From Pseudenterobacter timonensis (GTDB taxonomy: Bacteria; Pseudomonadota; Gammaproteobacteria; Enterobacterales; Enterobacteriaceae): a stretch of 64,000 nucleotides of DNA. The notes under the pieces were generated by a model that saw nothing but the letters and a program-made list of their open reading frames with translations, was not told where the DNA came from and searched no databases. A program made the translations under genes and the position numbers. The DNA lies in contig NZ_FCOP01000004.1 of assembly GCF_900021175.1 (NCBI RefSeq), positions 23,577 through 87,576 of the forward strand. Reading direction: 5' to 3'. Shown one piece after another: positions 10,246 through 19,537 of this stretch (its first letter is position 1; each line of letters begins with the position of its first letter).

Positions 10246-10302
10246 TTAGGAGTTGTTCCTGGATGACAGGGAAATGAGCCAGTATCTACTGGGTGTGTCC
10301 AA
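10246..10302 (-). CDS. Candidate CorL-like leader peptide ahead of corA
   Basis: An 18-codon frame from TTG 10302 to TAA 10246, reading MDTPSRYWLISLSSRNNS if TTG is used. AAGAGGA sits eight bases before the TTG, a near-ideal ribosome-binding site. In Salmonella the corA leader is known to carry a short translated frame, corL, whose translation controls Rho-dependent termination before corA; this frame is in the right place and orientation. I could not recall the CorL sequence well enough to align it. A longer ATG frame starting at 10389 shares the stop but lacks a clear ribosome-binding site. The rest of the 10097-10451 gap shows no other gene; K-12 yigE is absent. Confidence 0.5.
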   Translation of the reverse strand: MDTPSRYWLISLSSRNNS

Positions 10303-10451
10303 GGCGAATGTCCTCTTAGCGTAATCGTGCGCGCATGTTACGCCAGCAATAACTGCGGCGTCAACACGCAACGGAACGCTGAAGGGCATTAATTGACCTT
10401 CAACGTATAAGGCTAGCAGATAATTGCAAAATAGTGATATTTTTCTGAAAG

Positions 10452-12614
10452 TTACACTGTTTCCAGCTTCGCGTAAGCCGCCACCAGCCATTTAATCCCC
10501 TGCCCCTGAAACGCCACCTGCAAACGGCTATGCTCGCCGCTGCCTTCCAGGTTAACGATGGTACCCTCGCCGAATTTGGCATGGCGTACCCGCTGGCCGA
10601 GCTTATAGCCGGTATCGTTTTCAGAGATCGGGGCGCCCATGCGCTGATGGCTGACCGGGCGGCTGACGCTGGCACGCAGGCGAACCTCCTCAATGCACGT
10701 CTCCGGCAGCTCGCCGATAAAGCGCGACGGACGGTGATAAACCTCTTTGCCGTAGAGGCGGCGGGTTTCTGCGTAAGTTAAGGTCAGCTTCTGCATGGCG
10801 CGCGTAACGCCCACGTAGGCGAGACGGCGCTCCTCTTCCAGACGGCCGCCCTCGTCGAGCGACATCTGACTCGGGAACATCCCCTCTTCCATCCCGACGA
10901 TAAAGACCTGCGGGAATTCCAGCCCTTTCGCCGAGTGGAGGGTCATCAGCTGCACCGCATCCTGCCAGGTATCCGCCTGCCCTTCGCCCGCCTCCAGCGC
11001 GGCGTGAGAGAGAAACGCCTGCAGCGGCATCAGATCTTCATCTTCTTCGTTGTAGCTGAACTGGCGCGTGGCCGTCACCAGCTCCTCTAAGTTTTCGATA
11101 CGCGTCTGGCCCTTCTCACCTTTCTCCTGCTCGTACATCATCCACAGGCCGGAATCTTTGATCACCCGGTCGGTCTGGACGTGCAGCGGCATATCGGCGG
11201 TCTCCTGCGCCAGCGCATCGACAAGTTCAATGAAACGTTGCAGCGCGCTGGCGGCGCGCCCGGCCAGCGCCTTCTCCTGCAACAGCGCGCGGCTGGCCTG
11301 CCAGAGCGTAAGCTGACGGTCACGCGACGCCTGACGTACCACGTCCAGGGTGCGATCGCCGATGCCGCGCGTCGGCGTATTCACCACGCGTTCGAACGCC
11401 GCGTCGTCGTTACGGTTGGCAATCAGGCGCAGATAGGAGAGCGCATCTTTTATTTCCTGACGTTCGAAGAAGCGCATACCGCCGTAGATGCGGTAGGGCA
11501 TGCTCGCCTGCAGCAGCGCCTCTTCCAGCACACGCGACTGGGCGTTGCTGCGGTAGAGGATCGCGCAGTGTTCCAGCGCGCCGCCGTTCTCCTGCCAGGT
11601 TTTGATGCGGTTAACTACAAAGCGCGCTTCGTCGAGTTCGTTGAAAGCGCAGTAGAGGGAGATCGGCTCGCCGTCGACGCCGTCGGTCCACAGTTTTTTA
11701 CCCAACCGCCCGTTATTGTGTTCAATCAGGGCGTTAGCCGCGCTCAGAATGTTGCTGGTGGAGCGGTAATTCTGCTCCAGGCGGATGGTTTGCGCGCCGG
11801 GGAAATCGTTAAGGAAGCGCTGGATATTCTCCACCTGCGCGCCGCGCCAGCCGTAGATGGACTGGTCGTCATCGCCTACGATCATCACCTTGCCGGTATC
11901 GCCCGCCAGCAGGCGGATCCACGCGTACTGAATGTTGTTGGTATCCTGAAATTCGTCCACCAGGATATTGGTGAAGCGCTCGCGGTAGTGCTGCAAAATG
12001 TGCGGCTTGTTGAGCCACAGCTCATGGGCGCGCAGCAGCAGTTCGGCAAAGTCCACCAGACCGGCGCGATCGCACGCCTCCTGATAGGCCTGATAGACTT
12101 TCTGCCAGGTCTGTTCCACGGGGTTGCCGAAGCTCTGGATATGGTGCGGACGAATCCCCTCGTCCTTCTGGCCGTTGATATACCACATCGCCTGACGCGG
12201 CGGCCATTGCTTCTCGTCGAGGTTCATCGCCTTGATTAGGCGCTTCAGCAGGCGCAGCTGATCTTCGCTGTCGAGGATCTGGAAATCCTGCGGCAGGTTA
12301 GCGTCCATGTGATGCGCGCGCAGCAGGCGGTGCGCCAGACCGTGGAAGGTACCAACCCACATGCCGCCCTGGCTGGTGCCCATCAGCTGCGTGATACGGT
12401 GGCGCATCTCCGCCGCCGCTTTGTTGGTAAAGGTCACCGCCATGATGGAGTACGGCGAGCAGTTCTCCACGCTTTGCAGCCAGGCGATACGGTGCACCAG
12501 CACGCGCGTCTTACCACTGCCCGCCCCAGCCAGAATCAGCAGATTGGTGCGCGCGGCGGCAACCGCTTCGCGCTGTTTGTCATTGAGGCTGTCGAGCAGG
12601 TAAGAAACGTCCAT
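10452..12614 (-). CDS. uvrD: UvrD, DNA helicase II
   Basis: A 720-residue superfamily 1A helicase with Walker [10 protein letters not shown] near the N-terminus, VDEFQDTN (Walker B), DDDQSIYGWRG (motif III), and LMTLHSAKGLEFP plus VGVTRAM in the second RecA domain. The disordered C-terminal extension ends in the short Tudor-like fold around LGQRVRHAKFGEGTIVNLEG that binds RNA polymerase and UvrB. It unwinds DNA 3'-5' in nucleotide excision and mismatch repair. The frame extends 11 codons upstream, but MDVSYLLDSL at 12614 is the E. coli start and gives 720 residues. Expression should be SOS-inducible through the box listed below. Confidence 0.96.
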   Translation of the reverse strand: MDVSYLLDSLNDKQREAVAAARTNLLILAGAGSGKTRVLVHRIAWLQSVENCSPYSIMAVTFTNKAAAEMRHRITQLMGTSQGGMWVGTFHGLAHRLLRAHHMDANLPQDFQILDSEDQLRLLKRLIKAMNLDEKQWPPRQAMWYINGQKDEGIRPHHIQSFGNPVEQTWQKVYQAYQEACDRAGLVDFAELLLRAHELWLNKPHILQHYRERFTNILVDEFQDTNNIQYAWIRLLAGDTGKVMIVGDDDQSIYGWRGAQVENIQRFLNDFPGAQTIRLEQNYRSTSNILSAANALIEHNNGRLGKKLWTDGVDGEPISLYCAFNELDEARFVVNRIKTWQENGGALEHCAILYRSNAQSRVLEEALLQASMPYRIYGGMRFFERQEIKDALSYLRLIANRNDDAAFERVVNTPTRGIGDRTLDVVRQASRDRQLTLWQASRALLQEKALAGRAASALQRFIELVDALAQETADMPLHVQTDRVIKDSGLWMMYEQEKGEKGQTRIENLEELVTATRQFSYNEEDEDLMPLQAFLSHAALEAGEGQADTWQDAVQLMTLHSAKGLEFPQVFIVGMEEGMFPSQMSLDEGGRLEEERRLAYVGVTRAMQKLTLTYAETRRLYGKEVYHRPSRFIGELPETCIEEVRLRASVSRPVSHQRMGAPISENDTGYKLGQRVRHAKFGEGTIVNLEGSGEHSRLQVAFQGQGIKWLVAAYAKLETV

Positions 12615-12650
12615 TGGCACCGTCACATAGTCTTCAGAAACAGGCAAAAC

Positions 12651-12676
12651 GCCGGATGGCGCTTCGCTTACCGGGG
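12651..12676. repeat. REP-like unit in the uvrD leader
   Basis: GCCGGATGGCGCTTCGCTTACCGGGG has the REP consensus arms but lies between the uvrD promoter and its start codon, so it would be part of the 5' untranslated leader rather than a 3' end. A single unit, with no inverted partner nearby. Confidence 0.6.
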
Positions 12677-12692
12677 CGGTAACTGCAAAACC

Positions 12693-12747
12693 CTGGTAAT
12701 TTATACAATATTGCTGGTGATTATATCAGCGAGGTCAGAGATGCCAA
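12693..12747 (-). promoter_or_regulatory. uvrD promoter with degenerate LexA box
   Basis: On the minus strand TTGGCA (12747-12742), a 16-base spacer and TATAAT (12725-12720) make a strong sigma-70 promoter that lies partly inside the 3' end of yigB. About ten bases downstream of the -10, at 12693-12708, CTGGTAATTTATACAA fits the LexA consensus CTG-N10-CAG except for the last base. The position overlapping the start point agrees with the known E. coli uvrD LexA site. SOS control is therefore likely but possibly weaker than usual. Confidence 0.6.
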
Positions 12748-13437
12748 CCGCGAAATTTCAACGTGCGGCAGCAGGCGGCTGTCGAGGGTTTGCATCAGGT
12801 CGGCGCTGGCCGGTTTGATCCAGCAGGCCTGCATGCCGCAGCGGATAGCCCCCGCCACGTCGGTTGTCAGGTCATCTCCCACATGCAGGATCTCCCCTGT
12901 CGGCAGGTTAAGTTTTTCCGCCGCCAGATGGTACATATCGTTAAACGGCTTGGAGCGACCGTGGGGGCCGGCGCGCAGCACAAACTGAAAATAGTCTCCT
13001 AAACCAAACAGTTCCGGCTGAGCGTTGCCGTTGGTGATCGCCACCAGCGGCCATTTTTCGGCAAGCTTCGCCAGCGTCTCATGGGTCTCCTGAGGTACGT
13101 CGATGCGGCTGCGCCATTTGGCGAAGTTTTCCATCGCCGCCGCCGCGCCGATAGCCGCCTCTTCCGCGCTTAATCCCGCATCCCGCATCGCCTGCTCTAT
13201 CGCCCGGCGCCGCCACTCGGTCACGTCATGGTAAATCTCCGGCTCCGATGCCCGCAGCGCCTGGCGCAGCTTCTGAAAGTCGGCGGTCTGTAGCGCGCTC
13301 AGGGAAGGGTGGTAGTTCTGCACAAACGCCAGCGACTCCTGCTCGGTGCGCAGGATCACCGGACGGTTATCATACAGGGTGTCATCAAGATCAAACGTCA
13401 GGGCGGAGATCGCCCCCAGTGGACGGTAAAAACGCAT
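12721..13437 (-). CDS. yigB: YigB, HAD phosphatase of riboflavin synthesis
   Basis: A 238-residue HAD hydrolase with motif [23 protein letters not shown] (motif II region), and [13 protein letters not shown] (motif IV). E. coli YigB dephosphorylates 5-amino-6-(5-phospho-D-ribitylamino)uracil, the otherwise missing phosphatase step of riboflavin synthesis, and is also linked to persistence. Its ATG overlaps the xerC stop by one base (TAATG), so it is the last gene of the dapF-yigA-xerC-yigB operon and is likely translationally coupled. The uvrD promoter lies in its final codons. Confidence 0.93.
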   Translation of the reverse strand: MRFYRPLGAISALTFDLDDTLYDNRPVILRTEQESLAFVQNYHPSLSALQTADFQKLRQALRASEPEIYHDVTEWRRRAIEQAMRDAGLSAEEAAIGAAAAMENFAKWRSRIDVPQETHETLAKLAEKWPLVAITNGNAQPELFGLGDYFQFVLRAGPHGRSKPFNDMYHLAAEKLNLPTGEILHVGDDLTTDVAGAIRCGMQACWIKPASADLMQTLDSRLLPHVEISRLASLTSLI

Positions 13438-14339
13438 TATTTCCCCCGTTTGGCGCGCGGGTGCGCCGAGTCATACACCGAGGCCAGGTGTTGAAAGTCT
13501 AAATGGGTATAGATTTGGGTGGTGGAGAGGTTGGCGTGACCGAGGAGTTCCTGCACACCGCGCAGATCGCCGCTCGATTCCAGCATGTGCGTGGCAAAGG
13601 AGTGGCGCAGCTTGTGCGGGTGCACGTGGCTGTTAAGCCCCTGCTTAATGCCCCACTCGGCAAAACGTTTCTGCACGTTACGCGCGGAGATCCGCTTGCC
13701 GAGCTTCGACAGGAAGAGCGCCTCTTCTTCAGCGCTAAACAGTCCGCGCAGGTCGAGCCAGTGTTCAATCCACACCACCGCGTTACGGCCGATAGGCAGG
13801 CGCCGCTCTTTGCTGCCCTTGCCCATTACCCATACTTCGCCGGTATCAAGATCGAGATGCTTCAGGTCGAGATTCACCAGTTCGGAGAGACGCAGCCCCG
13901 CGCCGTACATCACCTCCAGCATCGCCCGATCGCGCACGGCCAGTGGATCGTTAAGATCGATATCCAGCAGGCGGTTAACATCGTCGACATCAATATTTTT
14001 CGGCAGATGACGCGGTGCTTTCGGCGTCGCGATGCCTTTTGCCGGGTTCGCCTTCAGCTCGCCCTGACTCACCAGCCAGTCGAAGAAGCTGCGCAGCGCG
14101 GAGAGCCTGAGCGCCAGGCTCGCCGGGCCAAGCCCCTTGCGACGGCTACGTACCACGATACCGCGCACGGCGGCGGCATCACACTGCTGCCAGCTTTTCA
14201 GCCCCGTCTCTTCCACAATCTCCATGATGGCGTCGAGCTGGCGCTGGTAGTTGAGCAGCGTGATCGGGCTAAGCTGGCGCTCCACGCCGAGATAGCGCAG
14301 AAATCGCGTAACAAGCGTGGCGAGCGGCGCGGCGGTCAT
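13437..14339 (-). CDS. xerC: XerC, tyrosine site-specific recombinase
   Basis: A 300-residue tyrosine recombinase (E. coli 298). An N-terminal SAM-like core-binding domain covers about residues 1-100. The catalytic domain carries GAGLRLSEL (first Arg), KGSKERRLP (Lys), [10 protein letters not shown] (His/Arg), [14 protein letters not shown], with the nucleophilic Tyr at residue 277. With XerD it resolves chromosome dimers at dif at the septum under FtsK. The start at 14339 overlaps the yigA stop (ATGA) and is preferred over an in-frame ATG five codons upstream. Third gene of the dapF-yigA-xerC-yigB operon. Confidence 0.96.
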   Translation of the reverse strand: MTAAPLATLVTRFLRYLGVERQLSPITLLNYQRQLDAIMEIVEETGLKSWQQCDAAAVRGIVVRSRRKGLGPASLALRLSALRSFFDWLVSQGELKANPAKGIATPKAPRHLPKNIDVDDVNRLLDIDLNDPLAVRDRAMLEVMYGAGLRLSELVNLDLKHLDLDTGEVWVMGKGSKERRLPIGRNAVVWIEHWLDLRGLFSAEEEALFLSKLGKRISARNVQKRFAEWGIKQGLNSHVHPHKLRHSFATHMLESSGDLRGVQELLGHANLSTTQIYTHLDFQHLASVYDSAHPRAKRGK

Positions 14340-15043
14340 ACGCGCTCCACCCACCGTTCAAGCAGTTCCGGCAGCATCCGCGCGATTTCCTCTAACAGCT
14401 GCGTTCCCTGCCCACGCTCATAGTGATGGGCGTCGCGGCTGGTAAAAAGGATAACGCCCAGATCGCCTTCGCGTCCCATCAGCGACATCGCCACCGAGCC
14501 GATCGCCTTCGCGTCGGGCAGCACCACCAGTAGTTCAGGCCCGTTCAGCGGCCCGAGATAATGGCGCGTCTGGCCCAGACGCTGGATGCGCAGCGGCTCA
14601 AACGCCTGGCGGCTGAGCGCCAGATGGGTAAAACGGGAAGGTGCTCCGATGCGCCAGCGATCGGGGAAAAGCCGCAGGGTGGCCCCCGCCAGCCCCAGAT
14701 CCCGCGCCCAGCGGTTCAGCCGGTTGAGAAACTCCTCCAGACTCGGGGCCGAGGCCAGACGCGCCTGCAGACGCAGCAGGCGATAGAAGAGGCTTTCGTT
14801 GCTGCTGGCCTGTTCCATCAGCAGCGACATATCCTCTTCAAGCTGGCTTATCTGATTACGCGCCCGCGCCATATGCCACTCTACCAGCGACACGCTCTCC
14901 CTTACCGGATGCGGCACGCGCATCTGTTCGACCACGCGGGCGTTGCGGATAAAAAAGTCGGGATTCTTCAGCAGATAATCAACGACGGCCCGATCGTCCA
15001 GTTCCGTCCCTGCTAACAGCTCTTCTTCCCCTGGTTGCTTCAT
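14336..15043 (-). CDS. yigA: YigA, DUF484 protein
   Basis: A 235-residue cytoplasmic protein of the DUF484 family, identical in length to E. coli YigA. The N-terminal half is helical with a coiled-coil-like stretch (residues about 50-85); the C-terminal half resembles a GAF-type sensor fold, with the conserved [20 protein letters not shown] near the end. Function is not established, but the gene is consistently placed between dapF and xerC. It overlaps both neighbours by four bases (ATGA), indicating coupled translation. Confidence 0.9.
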   Translation of the reverse strand: MKQPGEEELLAGTELDDRAVVDYLLKNPDFFIRNARVVEQMRVPHPVRESVSLVEWHMARARNQISQLEEDMSLLMEQASSNESLFYRLLRLQARLASAPSLEEFLNRLNRWARDLGLAGATLRLFPDRWRIGAPSRFTHLALSRQAFEPLRIQRLGQTRHYLGPLNGPELLVVLPDAKAIGSVAMSLMGREGDLGVILFTSRDAHHYERGQGTQLLEEIARMLPELLERWVERV

Positions 15044-15864
15044 AGATGAATAAACCCGTCATAAACATGTGCCGCCGGGCCGGTCATAAACAGTGGCTGT
15101 CCCGGACCTTTCCAGGCGATATCAAGCCGGCCGCCTGGAAGCTCCACGCGCACCTCTTCCGCCAGTAAGCCTTGCGAAATGCCCACCGCGACGGCGGCGC
15201 ACGCGCCGCTGCCACAGGCCTGCGTCTCACCCGCGCCACGCTCGTAGACGCGCAGGCGAATATGATCGCGCTTCACCACCTGCATAAAGCCGATATTGGC
15301 ACGTTCAGGAAAGCGCTCATGGCTCTCCAGCACCGGCCCCAGCGTCTCTACCGCGGCGGTTTCAACATCCTCCACCTGAATTACACAGTGGGGATTGCCC
15401 ATTGAGACGACGCCGCACAAGACTGTCTGCTCCGCCGCGCGCATGATATAGGTCTTTTCCGCTTTGTTGGCGCGAAACGGCACCTGAGAGGGCTCGAAAT
15501 TGGGCTCGCCCATATTCACGCGAACCAGTTCATCCTCGTTCACGGTGAGCACCATGCGTCCATTAGCCGTACTGACGCGAATGTCGCGCTTGTTGGTTAA
15601 CCCTTTGAGCCGCACAAAGCGGGCGAAGCAGCGGGCGCCGTTACCGCACTGCGAGACTTCGCTGCCGTCGGCGTTGAAAATGCGGTAGTGAAAATCGAGA
15701 TCGGGATCGTAGGGCGGCTCGACCACCAGCAGCTGGTCAAAGCCGACCCCCAGGTGCCTGTCCGCCAGGCGACGGATCAGCTCCGGCGAAAAGAAGACAT
15801 TCTGCGTTACCGCGTCGACGACCATAAAATCGTTGCCAAGGCCATGCATTTTAGAGAACTGCAT
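15040..15864 (-). CDS. dapF: DapF, diaminopimelate epimerase
   Basis: A 274-residue enzyme of exactly E. coli length that converts LL- to meso-diaminopimelate for lysine and peptidoglycan. The two catalytic cysteines lie in CGNGARCF and ACGSGACAA, one in each of the two pseudo-symmetric halves. It is the first gene of the operon with yigA, xerC and yigB, and overlaps yigA by four bases. The small lipoprotein gene lptM lies 34 bases upstream on the same strand and may be cotranscribed. Confidence 0.96.
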   Translation of the reverse strand: MQFSKMHGLGNDFMVVDAVTQNVFFSPELIRRLADRHLGVGFDQLLVVEPPYDPDLDFHYRIFNADGSEVSQCGNGARCFARFVRLKGLTNKRDIRVSTANGRMVLTVNEDELVRVNMGEPNFEPSQVPFRANKAEKTYIMRAAEQTVLCGVVSMGNPHCVIQVEDVETAAVETLGPVLESHERFPERANIGFMQVVKRDHIRLRVYERGAGETQACGSGACAAVAVGISQGLLAEEVRVELPGGRLDIAWKGPGQPLFMTGPAAHVYDGFIHL

Positions 15865-15898
15865 TATCTACTCCAGTACGCGGTTCAGACAGTGTCGA

Positions 15899-16102
15899 TC
15901 AGAAATTCACCTGGCTTGGGCCACCATCGTTGCCACGATCGTTGGTGACGGGCGTTGTGGACTCAATGCCGGTATCCACCGGTTTGGTTGGCGGCGGCGC
16001 GCTTTTATCCTCAGGCGGAAAGTAGAGCGGCCCTTTCAGTCCACAGCCCGTAAGGCTGAACAGCGTCACGAGAACAGCAAGCGTTCGAAAAACGTTTTTC
16101 AT
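15899..16102 (-). CDS. lptM: LptM (YifL), small outer-membrane lipoprotein
   Basis: A 67-residue lipoprotein. A short positively charged N-terminus and hydrophobic core end in the lipobox LTGC, with lipidated Cys at residue 20, followed by GLKGPLYFP and a Pro-rich tail. E. coli YifL, renamed LptM, binds the LPS translocon LptDE and helps its oxidative maturation. The frame is open 18 codons further upstream, but MKNVFRTLAVL at 16102 is the only start that gives a correct signal peptide. Divergent from cyaY, and upstream of dapF. Confidence 0.92.
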   Translation of the reverse strand: MKNVFRTLAVLVTLFSLTGCGLKGPLYFPPEDKSAPPPTKPVDTGIESTTPVTNDRGNDGGPSQVNF

Positions 16103-16238
16103 TATTTGGTTGCCCGTCGATTCAAATCTTTTTTCTATCATCGCAGGAGAAGACACAAAAGCAAGAGTTTGCCGCTTTCCTGCAATGGGAATTATTTAGC
16201 GTTATACTGCCGCCATCACGAAAAACAGGAATACCATC

Positions 16239-16559
16239 ATGAACGACAGTGAATTTCATCGCATTGCCGACACCCTCTGGCAGACCATCGAAGAACGTCT
16301 GGACGACCGTGACGGCGACAGCGATATCGATTGTGAAATCAACGGCGGCGTGCTGACCTTAAGCTTCGAGAACGGCAGCAAAATTATTATTAACCGCCAG
16401 GAGCCGCTGCATCAGGTGTGGCTGGCGACCCGACAGGGCGGCTACCATTTCGACCTGAAAGGCGACGAATGGATTTGCGATCGCAGCGGAGAGAACTTCT
16501 GGGATCTGCTGGAACAGGCGGCGACCGCGCAGGCGGGCGAAGAGGTGAGTTTCCGCTAG
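16239..16559 (+). CDS. cyaY: CyaY, bacterial frataxin
   Basis: A 106-residue protein of E. coli CyaY length. The N-terminal helix carries the acidic iron-binding ridge ([17 protein letters not shown]), followed by the conserved sheet with [19 protein letters not shown] and the [11 protein letters not shown] and WDLLEQA elements. CyaY binds iron and IscS and regulates Fe-S cluster assembly. It is a single gene, divergent from lptM and convergent with cyaA, from which a REP pair separates it. Confidence 0.96.
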   Translation: MNDSEFHRIADTLWQTIEERLDDRDGDSDIDCEINGGVLTLSFENGSKIIINRQEPLHQVWLATRQGGYHFDLKGDEWICDRSGENFWDLLEQAATAQAGEEVSFR

Positions 16560-16567
16560 GATCTTTT

Positions 16568-16642
16568 GCCGGATGGCGCTGCGCTTATCCGGCCTACGGT
16601 TCGAGCTGCGACAGGCCCGGCAGGCGTAGCCGCCCCCGGGCA
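16568..16642. repeat. REP pair between cyaY and cyaA
   Basis: GCCGGATGGCGCTGCGCTTATCCGG with following CCTACGG (16568-16598), and an inverted partner CCCGGCAGGCGTAGCCGCCCCCGGGC (16617-16642). It occupies most of the convergent gap, so it probably forms the 3' end of both transcripts; no separate intrinsic terminator is seen. Confidence 0.82.
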
Positions 16643-16648
16643 AAAGGT

Positions 16649-19192
16649 TCAGGAGAAATACTGCTGCAGTAGCGGCGCGGTTTCCTGGTTAGCGGGCACG
16701 GCAGGAGTAATCGCCTGCGTGCGGAACGGAATCACCTGCGCGCGGCCATCCACCTTCACAATCTGGTAGAACTGCGGCAGGTTAAAGTTGATAAAGCTCG
16801 AGCCGTAGGTAAACCGGTCGTGCGAGGAGGAGTAGAAGCGGCTGACGTCGCGCACCAGCTCCTCTTTGCTGCCTTCGCAGTGGTGATAGACCTCTGCCCT
16901 GTTAGTCTCATCCAGAATGTAGATGTTGAAACCGGCATCGTCCCCGGACTCTTCAAAGAAGAACTGAATAATCCCTTCGCTGGCAAAGCCATCCACCACC
17001 GGCGGCAGCTTAACGTGGTTGGTCTCCACCTGCACCGACAGGCCATGCAGCTTGTTATGAGAAATGGCCCCGTAAAATTCGATCGCGTTTTCCAGCTTCT
17101 GCACCGACACGTTGAGGCGCTCGAAGAACAGCCCCCAGGTCTGGCCGGAGACGCGCAGCGCTTTAAAGCGGCCGGTTTCCTGACGGGTACTGGAGAGACG
17201 CAGCTCGATACACTCCGACACCAGCTGCTGCACACGGGTACGGATCAGGCCGCGCAGATGCTGGCTGTAGCAGAACACCTCCACGCTGTCCGGCGGCGCG
17301 GCGTCCTGGTGCATCTTACCGAGGATGGTTTTCAGCGCCTCGATCATCGCCTGCTCGCCGTTAAAGTGCAGGGTACGCACCTCGTTCCACGAGTTGCGAT
17401 AGAGCAGATCGACGCTCCCCACCAGGCAGTTTTGCTGCTCGCCAAAGCTAAAGACATCCAGCTTGCGGAAGTCAAAATGGACCACCTGATTGCGGAAGGC
17501 CGCCGTCGGGTCGTACTCAAGGTTGACGATAATCGCCAGATGGCGAATTTCACACGGGCTGTAGAGCGCTTTCGGCGTCGGCGCGGGCAGGCGCAGCGGG
17601 AAGTGGCTCGACACGTCCGCCACCATCTCCTGCAGTTTGGCCAGGTCGACGACGTCGTTACCCTTGATAAACAACCGCGTGCGAGAGGTCAGCAGGCCGT
17701 TAAACCAGGCCCAGGCCACCAGCTTGTTGAGATAGCGGTTATATTCCAGCGGCTGATGGCTGATGATCGAATCCATGCTCGGCGCACGGTTGTAGAGATA
17801 CCACCCGGTGCGGTTGGCGCGGCCCGGCGGTACATAGATAAAGGTCAGGTTCGGTTCGGAGAGGTCCGGCGAAATCTGCGGGTTCACCAGAGTGACTTTA
17901 CCCGGCAGCGCTTCAAACGCGGCGTAGAGTTTACGGGTCAGAACGCCGATATCCTGCGGGCTGGCGGAGACGCTGAGGTTGTTACGGCGCGCGAAGCGGA
18001 TCAGGTTACGGTAGCTCTGCATCATCGCGTCGAGCAGTTCGTTATGCGCCTCGCGCACCTGGTCTATCTTCCAGTTGGCGCGGTTGTCGAGCATTGCCAG
18101 ACGCGCCTCGTCCCATCCCCACTCTTTGACTAACTGACTGACTACCTCGCGACGCCAGCCTACGCAGGCGCGTTCGCGGCTGAGCTTCTCGCACACTTTG
18201 AGGTAGAAACAGCGGCGCACCAGATCAAGACGCGTCTCGTCATCGATCGCCTTCAGGTACTCGGTGACGCGCTCAAGCATCATGCAGTAAGCGTCAAGCC
18301 CGAAGGAGACAATCTCTCCGTCGTGCAGGCGCTGTTTGATATCTTTCGCCAGCAGGCGCGGCGTGGGGTATTCCCAGGAGTATGCTTCCAGCAGCAGCGT
18401 TTTCAGCACCGCTTTATAGGGGGAATCGATACTTTTATAGAGCTGCCAGAGACTCGCACCGAAATACTCTTCGGCGGAGAGGGAGCTTAAGCCGCCCAGA
18501 TCGAGCCATTCGTTAGGGGTCAGCACGCCGCGCGCGTAGAGTGACATCACATAATCGTCGTAATGTTCCTCTTCTTCGCACGGCACCATATTCCACAGAA
18601 TACGCTTACCGGCCAGACGCACGGCGGTACGATAAAATTCATCCAGCAGCAGGATGTGCTGGGTTGAACCGCAGTCTTCTCCACCAAGGCTGCCGCTTTC
18701 GTTATGGCGGAAGCGGTTTTCATCGATCAGGAAGAAGCTGACTTCAACGCCAAGCGAGGCTGCCCAGCTCTCAAGCAGGCTGCATTTACGCTGCAGCAGC
18801 TGACGTTCTTCATTATCGAGCCAGGCCTGATGACAGACCCAGATATCGAGATCGGAAGAGCAGCTTTGCCCTACCGACGAGGTACTGCCCATAGAGTAGA
18901 CGCCGGTAATGGGCAGTTCACCCTTCGGCGACTCCTGGGGCGGCATGCCGCGATAGAGTTCGAGTTCCTGCAGATAATGCTGTTGTGTTTCATCAGGCGT
19001 GAAAAGGCAGATGCCTCTGGGAACGTTACCGTCAAGGTAGCCAGGCATCAGCGGGTGGTGATAGTGCAGTAATGTTGGCAGCAGACTGTAAACCTGCTGG
19101 AAAGCAGGGCCCATAGCAGCCAGCGCGCGATCGACACGCAGCTGATTAATGGCATCCAGTCTCTGTTTCAGAGTCTCAATATAGAGGTACAA
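16649..19192 (-). CDS. cyaA: CyaA, class I adenylate cyclase
   Basis: An 847-residue protein (E. coli 848). The N-terminal catalytic nucleotidyltransferase domain carries [20 protein letters not shown], with the Gly-Ser pair and two metal-binding Asp residues. The C-terminal half is the regulatory region that responds to phosphorylated EIIA-Glc. It makes cAMP from ATP for CRP. The start is TTG at 19192 with only a weak AGG upstream, as in E. coli, where the TTG is known to limit translation. Divergent from hemC, with a CRP site in the shared 345-base gap. Confidence 0.95.
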   Translation of the reverse strand: MYLYIETLKQRLDAINQLRVDRALAAMGPAFQQVYSLLPTLLHYHHPLMPGYLDGNVPRGICLFTPDETQQHYLQELELYRGMPPQESPKGELPITGVYSMGSTSSVGQSCSSDLDIWVCHQAWLDNEERQLLQRKCSLLESWAASLGVEVSFFLIDENRFRHNESGSLGGEDCGSTQHILLLDEFYRTAVRLAGKRILWNMVPCEEEEHYDDYVMSLYARGVLTPNEWLDLGGLSSLSAEEYFGASLWQLYKSIDSPYKAVLKTLLLEAYSWEYPTPRLLAKDIKQRLHDGEIVSFGLDAYCMMLERVTEYLKAIDDETRLDLVRRCFYLKVCEKLSRERACVGWRREVVSQLVKEWGWDEARLAMLDNRANWKIDQVREAHNELLDAMMQSYRNLIRFARRNNLSVSASPQDIGVLTRKLYAAFEALPGKVTLVNPQISPDLSEPNLTFIYVPPGRANRTGWYLYNRAPSMDSIISHQPLEYNRYLNKLVAWAWFNGLLTSRTRLFIKGNDVVDLAKLQEMVADVSSHFPLRLPAPTPKALYSPCEIRHLAIIVNLEYDPTAAFRNQVVHFDFRKLDVFSFGEQQNCLVGSVDLLYRNSWNEVRTLHFNGEQAMIEALKTILGKMHQDAAPPDSVEVFCYSQHLRGLIRTRVQQLVSECIELRLSSTRQETGRFKALRVSGQTWGLFFERLNVSVQKLENAIEFYGAISHNKLHGLSVQVETNHVKLPPVVDGFASEGIIQFFFEESGDDAGFNIYILDETNRAEVYHHCEGSKEELVRDVSRFYSSSHDRFTYGSSFINFNLPQFYQIVKVDGRAQVIPFRTQAITPAVPANQETAPLLQQYFS

Positions 19193-19326
19193 GACATATC
19201 GCCTGATGTTTCCGGGCAGCGCTACCGTTTAATGACGCGAAAGGTGGCGGGCCCGCAGTATTTCAAAAATAGCCGTAACCCTTTTCGTCCTTATCTTTGT
19301 CATGGCGCAGACGAAAAAATGGTCTA

Positions 19327-19348
19327 AAACGTGATCAATTTAACACCT
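19327..19348 (-). promoter_or_regulatory. CRP site in the cyaA promoter
   Basis: On the minus strand TGTTA-AATTGA-TCACG, a CRP-type inverted repeat with 6-base spacer. The surrounding bases match what I recall of the E. coli cyaA P2 CRP site almost exactly. CRP-cAMP is known to repress cyaA here, giving feedback on cAMP synthesis. The 19193-19537 gap holds no gene; it also carries the divergent hemC promoter, whose -35/-10 I could not place with confidence (TTGACC at 19355-19360 is a candidate -35). Confidence 0.75.
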
Positions 19349-19537
19349 TGCAGATTGACCGTAAAGAAAGATGCGCTACCTGTAAGTGTAGCACCGTTCT
19401 GTACGTATAAATTCCCGCATACGGCAAGGAGCGCTTTGCGTTCCGTCCTGTCCCGCGTGCCATCATCGACCGTAAAACTGACATCCCGGAGACAACAATG
19501 TTAGGATGGTCAGCGACTGATAATGACGGTAACAAGC

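Noticed and set aside
10246..10491. An 81-codon frame reaching into the 3' end of uvrD on the same strand
   Set aside because: No ribosome-binding site at its upstream starts. The only well-supported initiation is the TTG at 10302, reported as the leader peptide.
16820..18133. A 437-codon open frame on the plus strand opposite cyaA
   Set aside because: It is antisense to a clear full-length cyaA, has no ribosome-binding site or recognisable family, and long antisense frames are expected in GC-rich genes with this codon use. The same applies to 50991-52400 opposite ilvC, 21306-22403 opposite hemX, and 35903-37141 opposite wecC.
19523..19537. Five-codon upstream extension of hemC
   Set aside because: The nearest AGGA lies about 16 bases away, too far, and the shorter form matches E. 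coli HemC in length and N-terminus.
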